From contig CACWNR010000002.1 in NCBI GenBank assembly GCA_902762355.1, positions 62,001-126,000 on the forward strand: a stretch of 64,000 bases of DNA, written 5' to 3'. Below the pieces are notes generated by a model. That model searched no databases and had not been told where the DNA came from. It saw nothing but the letters and a program-made list of their open reading frames with translations. A program made the position numbers and the translations under genes. The first letter of the stretch is position 1, and each line of letters begins with the position of its first letter. This document shows, piece after piece, positions 1-13,000 of the stretch. This stretch comes from an uncultured Bacteroidales bacterium. GTDB taxonomy: Bacteria; Bacteroidota; Bacteroidia; Bacteroidales; Paludibacteraceae.

Positions 1-719
1 GCATATTTGCCCATCACCGGTATCGCATACTCGACATACGCGCCTATACGGCAGGAGAAACCGGGCACTATACGGAAGAAACCACCCACCTCCGCCATCG
101 GAGAAACGGACAGCGTAGGCGCTTTGTATGTGCCTTTGCCCTCGTATTCCGCAGTAGGATAGAATCCGTACGAAGGCACATTGCGCGACACGTATTCAAT
201 CAGGTTGGGATAGATACCCTCCGTATATAAATCCGTCTTCGTCCGATAGTTGTTCCATACCGGCATAGCCAGCTTGGCTCCGAACGCGAAATAGATCTTG
301 TCCTTGATTCGATAACCAAACCAGACAGGCACCGTCGCCGACACCGTCTGCTGCGTCTCGCGATAATTGGAATAGACGTACCGATAAATGATATCATGGC
401 CGTCCCGATCCTGCGTAGCAAACGCATCTACCATCCCGTCCGCCAGTTTGTATCGCGACATCCGATAATCCATGCCGATACCGAAACTGAAGAAGAAGCC
501 GTTATGAAGCACCTCGTACGACAAAGCGAACTGACCTTCTCCGCCGAGGGCGGGTTTGATCATTTGTTGTCCGGACATACCGAGCCCCGTACCGCCCGCC
601 AAAGAAGCGGTGATGAAATGCTGCGTGCCGATACGCACCTGCGCCGTCGCCGGCGTCCAAGACAGCAACACACACCCTACACAGAGGGCAACGGACCCTA
701 TGAAACGTTTAACGGACAA
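1..719 (-). CDS. Outer-membrane beta-barrel protein, 3' end beyond window
   Basis: The visible 239 codons begin with a signal peptide (basic start, hydrophobic core, cleavage after about residue 26 at ATAQ) and continue as alternating polar/aromatic strands typical of an outer-membrane barrel. No ATG or GTG is in frame after the last upstream stop; TTG at 717-719 is the only usual start and puts the signal peptide in the right place. It overlaps the end of the upstream T9SS cargo gene by 11 bp, so the two are probably translated as a coupled pair. The segment around residues 140-185 (YPN, then NVPSYGF) resembles the barrels at 31564-32559 and 55917-57350; the latter carries a C-terminal OmpA domain, so this gene may too, but its end is not visible. 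Specific function unknown. Confidence 0.8.
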   Translation of the reverse strand, partial: MSVKRFIGSVALCVGCVLLSWTPATAQVRIGTQHFITASLAGGTGLGMSGQQMIKPALGGEGQFALSYEVLHNGFFFSFGIGMDYRMSRYKLADGMVDAFATQDRDGHDIIYRYVYSNYRETQQTVSATVPVWFGYRIKDKIYFAFGAKLAMPVWNNYRTKTDLYTEGIYPNLIEYVSRNVPSYGFYPTAEYEGKGTYKAPTLSVSPMAEVGGFFRIVPGFSCRIGAYVEYAIPVMGKY

Positions 720-3700
720 TGATTGACGTTGATTGATGATTATCCGACACTACCAGATACATTCCTGCTTGCGCCGGAGCGGTGATAGAGCGAGTCGTTT
801 CCGATTTCGGATAACGAGCCACTACCGCACCTAAAATATTATATATCATGCATGCTTCGCCCGGAGCCATCCATAATGTACCGCCCGCTTGAACCATCGT
901 AGGCCAAACAACCACGTTCTCCGCAGAGACGTCATCTATGCCCTGCGCGTGCGGGTCATAGATAAGAGGACAACTCTCGATCGAATATTTCTCTCCCTCA
1001 CGCACCACGCTCAGCACATAGGTTGCACCGATATCTGTGGGGTTGGTCGGGATATATGAAGCATTCTCATCCATCTTCTCTCCATTGCGGAACCAAGCGA
1101 ACGACACGAACTCATATCCTCCGTTATAAGCCGCGTTCTGAACCGCCAGGAAACCGCCGGTCTGCATGAAGATATCCACCGGATAGGTCAGCATCAACTG
1201 CATGCTCTGCATGTCCATCTGGCAGCGCTCGCCGCCGAACTCGATATGTACATCATACAGATCCGGATAAACACCTTCCGGCAGCGGGATGATTACGTCT
1301 TCTCCGTTGGCAAAACCGTAGCAAGCCTCAAAGCCGCGCTGCTGATCCGCCTCCGAGAAATAGACTTTGATACTATCCATCGAACCGGAAACGACACGGT
1401 AAGGAATCTCGATTGCCGCATCCTCCGAACAAACCTTCAACTCATACGGATACTCCACATCCAGACGCGGGTCTACCACCAGATGGAGGTTGATCACACT
1501 GTCGCAACCGTATTGCGAGTGGAGCTGCAGCGAGGTATCGACAGATGTGGTATAGTATTTGCCGTCGCCCGGGAAGTAGTACCGTCCGCCTTCACACATG
1601 CGCTCCTGGTACGTCGTCTCATACGTCGGATGATACATATGGTGTACTACCTTCTGATAGTTGCATCCGTATTGATTGATCAGATCGGTAGTCTCCGTCC
1701 AATCGGTACCTTCCTCGCAATAATGAATCTGCTCGTGCACATCCGGCGTGGTCAGATCCGGCAGAGAAATCCGGAAGGTATGCGAGTCCGTGCACACACC
1801 GCCGGAGATAACCGCCGATATAGTGACGTCGAACTCACCGCCTTCGGCGGGATAGTCATGCGATACCTGTCCGTCCATCGACATCTCCTGCGCGCTGCCG
1901 TCACCGAAATCCCACCATATACTCTCCACCGGCTCGTCGGTCAGCACGGAATCCAAAGTCTGACGATTGATACGAACCACATGACAGTTCGGCGCGAAAG
2001 TCACTTTGTTGGTACACGAACCGCTCTGCGTGGAGATCACCGATGCTCTCGCTTGCGGGAAACGCGGGTTCGGGTTCGCCGTCAAAGAGTACGAACAACC
2101 GGCTGCGTTCTTATCAATCACATCCACCACATATACCGTCGGATCATCGGGATCGATATCGAAGCGCTGACTCGTGGACAGCGTCTGTTTGGTCGGGTCA
2201 TCATCCCGATACCACTTGTAGTTAAATCCGGCCGGTGCCTCAAAATGGTCCGTCGAGAAATCGCCACAGGCAATACCCTGCAAGTCACCACCACGGCAAT
2301 TGAGCGTGAAATACGCATATGCCGGGTGTGTATCGTACGAACAACGGGCGGATGTCAAACGCAAGGTAATCGTCTGACCTACATACCGGCGAAGCGACAC
2401 CGTGACGGTGGACCAATCGCACCAATATATATCCGGATCTTCCGGCTCCTGATGCCAGTTGCGCTGATCGCCGTAACCGGCTACGAAATAACGCTGCGAA
2501 CAAGCGTCCAACTCTTGGCCGTTGCCATCCAGAATATTGAGCGTAAAGGTCGGGTTCATATCCGGATCCGCCAAGGACGAACCGTGGTTTCCGGACTCCA
2601 TGACCACCGCGTACTTCAGATCCAACAGATCCGACATACCCGGCAAAACGGTATATTTATATTCGACGCGGGCAGACTGACCGGAACTGGTATATGCACC
2701 CAAGCGCACCGAGGCGATCTCGCCCGGCGGAACGGTATGCAAACCGCCGTTCACCGTTGTATTCGGATCAATCTCATTTCGGTCAATGTGAATGGTATGC
2801 ATACTGGACGGATCGCGGGGACCGTTATCCACTCTACCAAGCGTACCTTGGCGATTGTTCCGAATAAAATCATCGAACTCTCCTACATAGCATACACCCG
2901 CATAGGAACGATCGGCTCCCAGATCGAAGAGATCAATGCATCGTGCGCCTTTGAGCCAGATGAACTGCTCGGTATATACCCAAGTACTGTAGCCCTCGTC
3001 GCAAACCGAACGAACATAGATATAGTAATATCCCTCCTCGCTGACATCCGGCATCTGCATCGAGCGGGTCGTCAGACCGGTATAGGTAGAAAGCGTCTGG
3101 GTATGGAAATTATACAGCATCACGTCGTACGAAGATGCATTCCCGTTCCAGGTGATCGTTTGGGTATCGCCATGATAACGCACGCCGGTCGGCGGAGGAC
3201 AAGTAGTACCCGCATAAATGCTGATATTATCCACCTTTCCTGCCGGCTCAGCCGCTGCCGTGAGCGTATTCAACCACAGCACCACCAGTTTACCGCCATT
3301 ACCGGCAGTAGAGAATGTGAATGCCGAACTGCGCCAGATATCCGTACCGCCGTAACGCGTAGCATTCGTCACATACGGAGGCAGCGAAAGCGAAGAAGCG
3401 GTAGACCATGTACCATAAGAAGGATACTGGGCATCACTCTCCATCCAGAATACGTATATACCATCCGCTTCATTCGATCCCTTAGCCACCCAGTCAAATA
3501 CCACGCTATACGTGCCGGCCGCTAAGGTAAGCGTACGGCTGGCGGTAGCGATAGCACTCTGACTACTGGTATAGGAAGAAATAAGCGTGTCAGCACCCGT
3601 ACCGGAAGAGATATACAAACCCTTGGAAGAGGACGAAGTGCCTACGCCGAAACCTCCGGCGGCACCGATATACCATTTATTCAACCATTGGTCTGCATTG

Positions 3701-3840
3701 GATTTCGCGGTGGCATTCAACACCCATTTGGCGTTCTCCGAAGAAGTCTCAAAATCACAGGTATAGACCGTGTTATACTGCGCACGCATCATAGACGCGC
3801 ACATCAATAACAACACTACTATAAAGGCTCTACTTTTCAT
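709..3840 (-). CDS. Secreted multidomain T9SS cargo protein (1043 aa)
   Basis: Starts at ATG 3840, which gives a clean signal peptide (MKSRAF..., cleavage near residue 20); an upstream TTG would place residues before the signal and lies in the promoter. Order: MAM/jelly-roll-like domain (about 22-210), fibronectin-III-like domain (about 215-295, starting CPPPTGV), a CIDLFDL-type domain (about 300-520) shared with the protein at 15980-19582, a PKD-like unit near residue 640 (WWDFGDGS), two Cys-rich CDSV units, and a C-terminal T9SS-type sorting domain (about the last 75 residues, ending SIIVR). Such proteins are exported through the outer membrane and attached to the cell surface. Its own promoter lies at 3884-3914. 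The barrel gene overlaps its 3' end. Substrate or ligand unknown. Confidence 0.88.
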   Translation of the reverse strand: MKSRAFIVVLLLMCASMMRAQYNTVYTCDFETSSENAKWVLNATAKSNADQWLNKWYIGAAGGFGVGTSSSSKGLYISSGTGADTLISSYTSSQSAIATASRTLTLAAGTYSVVFDWVAKGSNEADGIYVFWMESDAQYPSYGTWSTASSLSLPPYVTNATRYGGTDIWRSSAFTFSTAGNGGKLVVLWLNTLTAAAEPAGKVDNISIYAGTTCPPPTGVRYHGDTQTITWNGNASSYDVMLYNFHTQTLSTYTGLTTRSMQMPDVSEEGYYYIYVRSVCDEGYSTWVYTEQFIWLKGARCIDLFDLGADRSYAGVCYVGEFDDFIRNNRQGTLGRVDNGPRDPSSMHTIHIDRNEIDPNTTVNGGLHTVPPGEIASVRLGAYTSSGQSARVEYKYTVLPGMSDLLDLKYAVVMESGNHGSSLADPDMNPTFTLNILDGNGQELDACSQRYFVAGYGDQRNWHQEPEDPDIYWCDWSTVTVSLRRYVGQTITLRLTSARCSYDTHPAYAYFTLNCRGGDLQGIACGDFSTDHFEAPAGFNYKWYRDDDPTKQTLSTSQRFDIDPDDPTVYVVDVIDKNAAGCSYSLTANPNPRFPQARASVISTQSGSCTNKVTFAPNCHVVRINRQTLDSVLTDEPVESIWWDFGDGSAQEMSMDGQVSHDYPAEGGEFDVTISAVISGGVCTDSHTFRISLPDLTTPDVHEQIHYCEEGTDWTETTDLINQYGCNYQKVVHHMYHPTYETTYQERMCEGGRYYFPGDGKYYTTSVDTSLQLHSQYGCDSVINLHLVVDPRLDVEYPYELKVCSEDAAIEIPYRVVSGSMDSIKVYFSEADQQRGFEACYGFANGEDVIIPLPEGVYPDLYDVHIEFGGERCQMDMQSMQLMLTYPVDIFMQTGGFLAVQNAAYNGGYEFVSFAWFRNGEKMDENASYIPTNPTDIGATYVLSVVREGEKYSIESCPLIYDPHAQGIDDVSAENVVVWPTMVQAGGTLWMAPGEACMIYNILGAVVARYPKSETTRSITAPAQAGMYLVVSDNHQSTSIIVR

Positions 3841-3883
3841 AATCCTAATACCTGTTTTGTACCATAATAACCCAAAAAGTCCG

Positions 3884-3914
3884 CAAAAGTACAACTTTTT
3901 CTCCAAAAACACAA
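3884..3914 (-). promoter_or_regulatory. Bacteroidota-type promoter for the 709-3840 gene
   Basis: Minus-strand TTG (3912-3914), 20 nt, then TACTTTTG (3884-3891), matching TAnnTTTG. Leader about 40 nt. Confidence 0.75.
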
Positions 3915-3974
3915 ATTTTTTGACAAAAAAGTTAAAAAAAAATACTTTTCGTATACTTTATTATACAAAAACAC

Positions 3975-4007
3975 CAAGAAACGGTGCCAATTTGACACCG
4001 TTTCTTG
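3975..4007 (-). terminator. Rho-independent terminator of the giant 4031 gene
   Basis: Perfect 12-bp stem (3975-3986 with 3996-4007) and 9-nt loop, followed on the minus strand by a T-rich stretch, 23 bp after the stop codon. Confidence 0.8.
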
Positions 4008-4030
4008 AATTATACCATCCGATTGCCGGA

Positions 4031-7000
4031 TTAGTGGACGAGTAGCGAAGATATGTATATCTTATCCCGAACGGTGATTCGTACGATATACATGCCGCTT
4101 ACCGGAATACCCGGGAGGGTACACGGAGCGTCTGCACCTTGCTGCACATAAACGATTGCACCGGTGGACGAAACGATTTCGATACGGGCTTCTGCCAGTT
4201 CCTCTGCTGCAAAATCAGTGAGGACACGGATCGGTTCACCCGCCTTAACCGGGTTCGGCGCAATCAGCAGAGACTGAGCATATACGCTATGGATAGCCTC
4301 TTCCGGCGCATCATATACCGACAGGTGAAGCACTGCCGTACTATCGCAACCCGTGACAAGCGAGACGGTATCGAAGGTAGCTGTGGTAGCAGAGATATAT
4401 CCCTTGCCGTGCCACATGTACGTTTCTCCACGTGCTACGGAGTCATATACGTGTGCCTCAATCGACGGGATGACCGTAACTTTGAGTTTAACCACGTCTC
4501 TACATCCGTATTCCGAGGTAACGAAACGAGCCTGATCCTGCATGCCCACATAGGCATCAAAGTCGAAGGTACCGCCGTGGATGACCTGGCTGAAGTGTTC
4601 GCCTTCGCAGAGAACGACTGAATCCTCGAAGGTCTCCGTTCCCATAACAGTCAGGTAGAGCGTTATCAGCGAATCCGCCCGGTTATTCACCGCCGGAATG
4701 TACTTGTTATAAACATTGTCACCCACATGGTACTCTTCCGGCGTGATATAGAAGGTATTGCCCTCATCGGCACCTACATAATCATTACCGTCGCAAATGA
4801 CAGACTGATAGGTTTCCTCAATGCTGTAGTTCATACTGATGTGACCGAAGTGGAAATCGTTATCCGCATTCGATACCGTAGACTCGCCATAGAACGCTAC
4901 ACGTACCGTTTGACCGATAAAGTCATTCAATACCACATGGTAGGTCTTACCCTCCTTGGGCACTTCGCTCAGTACATAATCACCGGTACCGTCATTGTTC
5001 CACTCTTTGACGATCTGCCAGGAAGCACCGTTATTCGTCGATACGAGTACTACGAAGCGATCATCCTCACCTACTGCAGGATCGGTATCCACGTTGTTGT
5101 ACTTGTTGTATGCCGCATCGAAGTGGAGCATGACAGCCTTATCTTCCGGAGCAGCCAAGGATACGAGCGGAGAAACCACCCAGTAAGCGAAGCTGGTTCC
5201 ATAGATATTACCCTTGAAGTGGTAGTCATCGATAGCGGTATTCGCCGATACCAGACTCCAACCGGAGGTAGCGGTGTTCAACGCAGCCGTTCCGGCCAGT
5301 ACGTCATTCAACTTACCGCTGTAACGAGACCACTCATCCGGCAGTGTCGTGGAGGTGAACTCTGCATCGTAACGGAGGACATACGGCGTTACGAAGGATA
5401 TCGATTTCCAAGCGGAAACTTCTTCTTCACCACAATCCTGGCGTACGTATACATAATAGGTCACCTTATCCTGAAGCGCCACCTGGAAGGTATAGGTCGA
5501 ATCAGAGATCGTATCCAATACCATCGCCGTTTGCGGATCGAATGCTGACTCACGACTGATAGCCACCTGAGCGTCATGCAACTGACCATCCGCAAAACTG
5601 AAGTTCAAAGTAACGCCCTCAGCGGTGATATTCGACAGCTCGAGATTCTTCACCGCACGGCAGTCAGGCAGCGGAGCGATCGATACATCATCCAGGTTCA
5701 GATAAGCATCTCCATAACCATAGTTACTGGTTCCCTTGAAGTAGATGATCACCGTACTTCCCGTATAGTCGGACAGATCCAATTCGTACTCGGTCCATTC
5801 CGTTACATTGGTCGGATTGTTGAGCAACGAAGTCTTGGTAGTACCACCGTCGGTAGAGATGAGTACTTCACCTGCACCACCGGCTGCATTCTTCCACCAG
5901 AAGGTGAGCTGCATGTCTTTGGTCAACAGCAGTTCCGGCGTTGCCAGATAATTGGTATTTCCGCTGGAGTTACTGTAGGAGTTGAACTGAACACATGCTC
6001 CGTCATGACCGGAAGAAGCGTAGCTCCACTTATAACTCTCCGTGGTAGTCGTACCCTCGGAGTTATCCCAACAACCCGGGATACCTTCGGTCAACGCATC
6101 GAAGTTCTCCGACCAGCCGGTCTCATCCACTACAAGCACTGCGCAAGTAGTAGCGAATCCGTACGGTGCTGACCAGTTCGACGTCGTCTCCTCATCGCAG
6201 ATAGCACGCATTCTTATCACATACGAGGTACTCGAATTCAGATTCTCCAGGAGGAGCGTATCGCATCCCGTTACAGAACGATATACCGTGTCTAATCCGC
6301 GGATAAGCGCAATCTCATATGCCGGAGCCAGGGTATCCCAACGTACAACCGCCGAGGAATCCGTGACATCCGTAATCTCCGAAATCAGAGGAGCGGAACA
6401 CTGTACCTTGTCAATACTGAAGTTATCGATTGCAGCCGGAGGATTGGTCAAGGTACTACCGTCATTGATCCATGCGAATACCACCATATACTGACCAGCC
6501 TTGAGGGATATCTCATCGCTTTGTATGGTCTGCCAGGTCGAGCTGAGGTTCAGTTTCGAACCGCCATCCAGTGCCTGCCATCCCGTCGGGAGCGAAGAAG
6601 AGCTCAAACCGGAAACAGCATAGGAACCGGCCGTCAGTTTCGTGTCAGCAGGAGCAAGCGCTACACGCAGGTAGTCATACGTGCTCTCGCCATAGGCACG
6701 CCAGTCGTATTGGAAGACATAACCACCCTCTTCTCCGAAGTCAAATGTCTTGGTCGCATAAACGGCCGCTAAGCTGCTGGAGTATTCGTTCGTAGTACCT
6801 CCGTCATTGGAGATATACATTGCGCTAGAACCGCCATTGGATACAGCCGAGCCCCATGCCCAGGCATTGGTATACGTGCCATTGATGAAGTTCCATTGGT
6901 TACGATCCTCGAAATCATCCACGAACGGAACCTTAGCTCCGGTAGTGAAGGTCGTTACACGGCTCCAATCGGAAGACTCGCTCTCGTCGCATACCGAGCG

Positions 7001-10000
7001 GATATAGAGATCATAGCTTGTCGATTGCGCCAGACCCTCAATATGAAGACCCGTCGTATCGGCTACACTGTAGATCGAGTCAGCTTCGTTAGGCAGCGTA
7101 AATCCGGCTTCACCGACTGCTACCTCAAACGCACTCGCCTTACTGATCCAGGTCACATCTGCGGTTGTTGTAGCGGCAGATACCTTGATAGCAGCCGGAG
7201 CAATACAGTTCGGGGCTCTGGATACCTCCACATCGTCGATCCATACATTGTTCGACTTGCTGAAGGCGGTAACCAAAGTGATATACTTACCGGTTGCAGC
7301 CTGGAGATAGATCGTTACATCCTCCCATGCATCCGCCGCACTCGACGGAGTAGTTGCCACTTCCTGGAGCACGTATGTCTCCAAGAACTCGAAGGTAGAG
7401 AAGTCATTCGGATCAGTCATCGTTCCGATCGCTACGCTGTGAGCGTAAGTCGAAGTAGCGTAGTTGGTTACCGACGAAGAACCCTGATACATTGCACGTG
7501 CCTTGAAGGTCAACTGCAAGGTATCCAACGCAGCATCCATCTCCGGCAATACGATATACGAACCGTAAGTAGCAGTCGAATAGAGATACAACGCAGACGT
7601 TCCGGAGAACGCATAGGTAGAGGTGTTCGTATTGCTCTGGATATACGTCAGATAAGAGGTTGATTCATATCCCTCCTCCCAGCAAGACGGAATCGTAGAA
7701 ATAGTGGCTCCTGTATAAATCGGCTTGACGTCGGATGGATCATCGAAATTCTGTACATACGGTATTTCCGCCAGACAACGCGTTGTGAACTGCGTGCTTG
7801 CCCAGTCGGCCTCCGATTCCTCGCAGATACTGCGTACATAGACGTAATAGCCGGTGGCCGGGGTAAGACCGGTCAGTTCGATGGTGTCGTTGCTTATCTT
7901 CTCATATCGGATGATCAGTGAATCAGGCACTTTGGCGACCGTATCCGGATCAATCGCCTCCGTGGTAACGACAAAGTCGTATTCGGGCGACGGGGTCAGC
8001 ACGAAGTGTACCGTAGCCGATGTAGCATTCACCGGCGATGCTGCCAGCCTCTTCACCAATCGGCAATCCGGCAATTTGCTTACCGCAATATCATCGATGA
8101 TGAACGGCGTGTAATACAGACTAGAGTAATAACTTTCGCCTACCAATACACGCTTGAAGGTAATATACTTTCCGTTTCCTGCATAGGAAGAGAAGTCCAC
8201 TTCTGCCTGAACATACGTTGTGGAGGTCGGATAGAATCCGTCAACCGGCACGAACGTAGTGGTATCCAAAGGATCGGACATCACACCTACCACAATACTA
8301 TCGCAGTCGTAGGATGATGAAGCCGAGCGATACCAGAAGCTCATCTCCAGGTTCTTGATATCTTCTTCCATCGGCGGCAGGGAAGCCCAGGTGGTAGCCG
8401 GCGTAGTGGAGTAGCTGGTAGAGGTACCCCATGCGAAGGCCTTCGTTCCACCATGTGCGTACGTTCCGGAACTGTATACATACGGATAATCCGAAGCGGA
8501 ACCGCTGGAGCGGGCTACCGTCCAGCACGAAGGAATCGAGGAAACTGTCTCGTCCTCAAAGTCCATCTCATACGGAAGAACATCTACTGCCTCGCAAGCC
8601 GTGGTAAACGACGTAGCAGCCCAGATGCTTGCCTGTCCGTCTTCGCACAACGCGCGGGCGTATATATAATAAGGTGTCTGAGGCAGGAGTCCGTTGAACT
8701 CAATGGTATCATTCGACACCGTATCGCGGAATACCACGAAGGTATCCACGGTGAGCGTATCCGGATTGAGCGCTTTGGACGTCATCAGGATTTCACACTC
8801 CGGAGCCTCTTTCTTGTCATAGCTCAACCGAGCCGAAGTAGAGGTGATCGCATCCACCTTCAGGCTTGCCGGTCTGGAGCAGAGAGGACCTTCGCTCGTG
8901 ATATACTCAATCCGCATCTTCGGCAGGAAGTTGCGTTGGGAAACAGACTGGTCGTATCCTGCGTACGAAGCATCGGTAACGGTTTGGCCATACCAGTGAC
9001 TGTACGAATAAGTTCCTGTTGTCGTCTGCTGGAAGCCAATCAGCAGGTTACCTCCGTCGTACTGATACGGTTCGTCCAGAAGAACCACCATCTGATTATT
9101 CACAATAGACAAACTACCGGCTGCTTTCACCAGACTCAATACGCTCCAATCGGCCAATGCCGCGATGGAGGTAGAAGGCACTCCGGCCATGTATACCTCA
9201 AATTGAGCGTTACCCCACGATACGTTGTCTTCAGTTGCGTAGAAGGTCAATTGGTTGAGGTACGTTCCTTGAAGCGCTGCCAGATCAGCCGCAGGAATAA
9301 CGAACTGGCTCACCGTGAGGTGATCGGTCCAATATCCGTAGACAGGTACATACTCACTCGTGGAGGTACCATCATTGATAGTCAGAGACAGCGCGTCCGT
9401 CGGCAAGAAACTGATGGCATCGCACCACTCGCTCTCCACACCATCCTCACAGATCGCTTTCACACGAGCGTAATATTCCGTTTCCGGCGTCAATCCGCTG
9501 AGTGCGATAAAGGTAGTATCGGTAACTGTGGTTTCAATAGCATTCGCAAAGTTAGCGGCAGTAGCGTATTGTACTCTCCATCCTGCTACACTATCCGAAG
9601 CCCACGTCAGAGAAGCTACCGTACCGTCACCTAAGGTCAGCTGGGCTGCCAGATCAGAAACCGGCAAACAAGCAGGAATGATACCGACTTTGATATCATC
9701 TATACCCATGTAATAGGATGAGGAAGAACTGTTTTTAGCATACTTGAATGCCAAACGTGCTGTTCCTATCACCGAATCAGGAATAGCGGACAAAACCGCC
9801 TCTGCTTTCTCCCAAGAGGTAGAACGGGTAAATCCGGCGATCTGTACAAACGAAGTAGCATCCGTGATATCGGTCATATAACCCAAGAAGAGTTCTCCGC
9901 TGGAGCCGGTGCTCTCATGCTTGTAGTAGAATTCAATCTGCAAGGTATTGAGCGCATCGATCTCCGGCAAGATAGCAAATGCATCGTCTGCACTGCTATT

Positions 10001-13000
10001 TATGGAGAACCACAAGCTCTTGGAGCCGCTGTGGACATAGGAAGAAGAGGTATTGACATAGATGCTCGCGCTACCGCTGCCCTGGTTGGCATTGAGCAGA
10101 TCCCAGCACATAGGAGCAGCAGACGAAGACGAACCGGTAGGTAAGTTCTCAAATCCTTCTCTCCAGGGCTGGTCTGCAATAACGGAGATCAGACCACAAG
10201 CCGAAGTGAAGGTCTTCGGAGCAGACCATGCGCCCACCTTCTCATCCTCGCACAGCGTGCGTGCATATACATAATAGGTAGTAGCGACTTGCAAGCCTGC
10301 CAACTGCAGCACGGTATCCCCGTAAACAGAGTCGTTCACCAGGATGTAGGCTGCATCCTCAACACTTAAGTCATTCAGGTCAATGGCATTGGTAGCCAGC
10401 ACAAAATGATATCCGCTTGCATCCAAGTCTTTGATTGTGACGAGTGCGGAGTCCGCATGGATGTCGCTTATTGCCAATCCGAATACATCCGGACAAACCG
10501 GCGCATGACGAATGCCGAAATTATCCATATAGGTGGATGAACCATAAGCGCTCTCGCCTTGGACAAAGATACGAACGTCTCCCTCCAACGGGATATCCAG
10601 TTTATAGGTATACCAACCGGAAGCACCCTCAGCCGGAATGATATTCACACCCGTTGTATCAGCCGTATTGTAGTTACGCGAGATAAACGCCAACTCGACC
10701 GCCGTGGAATCCAAGTCAGCAGCCAACGAAGCGAAGATACGCAAGCCCTCCTTCGGATAAGAAGAGGTATTACGATATACGTCGATCACGAACTGGTATG
10801 CTGCCTCATCCAATGTGAAGCGAGGCAAACCCAGCAGCGTCTTCGTGCCGGATCGCATATCCGGCAACTGAAGTTGATGGGTCGAGTTGTCACCATTAGT
10901 CGAAGTATAGACTTTGAATAGTTGGGTACCATTACCTTCCAGATGCTTATTGAGCCAACAATCGCTGCTGAAATCTCCGGATTCGTAACTCTCAAAGTCC
11001 TCCGACCACGGCAATTGCGTGAGCGGCAAACATTCGGTAGTGAACGAAAGGGTCTTCCATTCCGCATCCTCACAATCCGACTGTTTTATACGTACATAAT
11101 AGGTCGTATTCGGCTCCAGATTCTCGAAGGTGTATTCATACGCATCCTCCACAGATACCGAATCGAGACGGGTAGCGAACGTAGCTACATTCGAGATCTC
11201 CAGATCCGCCTTAGTCGGCGTTCCTTCAATCTCCCACTTAACCGTTGCGGTCGATGCAGTCGGAGCCACTGATACCTTTTGGACACCGCGGCAAATCGCA
11301 TCATAGGTATGCACAGAGATATTATCTACGAACAAGCCATGCTGAATATGGGAGTAGCCATATGGAGACTCCATATAGAAAGCGATCGCGATCTTCTTGC
11401 CTATATATTTCGTCAGACCGATGCTGTAGGATGTCTTGGTGGTAGGAATAGCGTTGAATTCATAATCGCCGTTCTCCTCCCAGGTAGTAGCATTGGATTT
11501 CTTCCAACTCAAACCGCCATCCTCGCTAACGATCACATAGAATTTCGCATCACTCGCTGTAGAAGAAGAGCGCTCTGCATCAAAGCTCATTTCCACATAT
11601 TCGCCCTCATGACCGGTCAGATCCACGGTCGGCGAGATGAGCCAGATATAGCCGTACTCATAATCATCCAGGTAGCCGTAAGCAGCCGGAGCCGTCATAT
11701 CGGACGGTACACCGGTGGTTATGATCGACCATTTATAGTCACCGGCGGGGCGACCGAGCGAAGAGGTATTGATGCTGTCGCCCGTGAATTTGTTATAGAG
11801 CGACTGCCATCCGTTAGAGAGCGAAGCTGCCTCAAACGGTTCATCCCAAGGAATAGCGATGGCGGTGCGGAAACGAACCGCATTACTCCACTTGGCGGTA
11901 TCGCCCTCGCCGCATATCGCGCGGACATATGCGAAATATTGCGTGTTACTCTCCAAATCGGAGAAAATCATATGGTTGGTATCCACGATATCCAGCAGGA
12001 TCGGTGTGGCGATGGTATCCGGGCGACGACTATTCACGGTGGACAGCATTACCTGGTATTCCTCCGACGAAGCGATAGCCTCCCAAGAGATACCGGCTCC
12101 ATACACTTGGATAGAGTCTACTCTGGACTCAACCACCTGCGCACAGGATGCCACCGGCTCGATGGACACATTATCGATGAGCACAAAGTTAGTAGAGTCA
12201 TGCTTGGATGATTCTTTCAGCTGGAAGATCACATAGCGGATCTCACGTCCCAGATAATCCTCCTCTGCCGCGGCGAAGCTGACCGAATACGACTTGATAG
12301 CCATCGAATCGGCTGCATAATCCAAATCAATAGTCTTGAGGATCTGGATAGCACTTCGATCATTCGGATCTACCGTCACACCCACATTGAGGCGCTTGTA
12401 GTTATCCGAGGCCTGGCTGATCGTAGCGGCATCAAACGTCACCTGATATTCGCGGATGTCCTCCAAGCCCAACTGCGGCGAGATAGCATACGCACCGTCG
12501 CTATAAGCGGTATCCACGCCCAGCGCATTCTTGGTATAGGCTACCTGTTCCTTACTGAGCTTGATATACGCGCCATAAGAAGTCTCGGTATTACGCTTTG
12601 CGTACGCACCGGTTGTCTGTGTTCCCTGCGTGGTGAAACCGAAGGTCCAACAATCAACGGAGTTAGGATCGGTGAAGGTCTCGGTACCGAAGTTCTCCAC
12701 CGGAATAGCGGTACAGAGCGTCTTGAAGGTGAACTCAGAAGACCATAAACCGTAATCTTCATCCTCGCACATACCGCGTACATACGCATAGTAACGGGAG
12801 TTGCCATCCAAACCGGTAATCACAGGCTGACTCGTGGTGACTACTGCGTTGTACACAATATTCTCCAACGAGAGATCCGCCGTTGCCGGATTGATGGAAG
12901 TGGTAGAAACGACTACCTGATATTGCGGCGCATTGGTCGGATCATATCGCAAGGTAGCGGATTTAGCCGTAGATGCCATCAGCGAGAGCGCACCCATCTT

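Noticed and set aside
1246-3525. A 759-codon plus-strand frame opposite the first T9SS cargo gene
   Set aside because: His/Arg/Ile-rich with no start signals or domains; it is the complement of a well-supported cargo gene. The 720-codon frame at 16928-19090 is rejected for the same reason.
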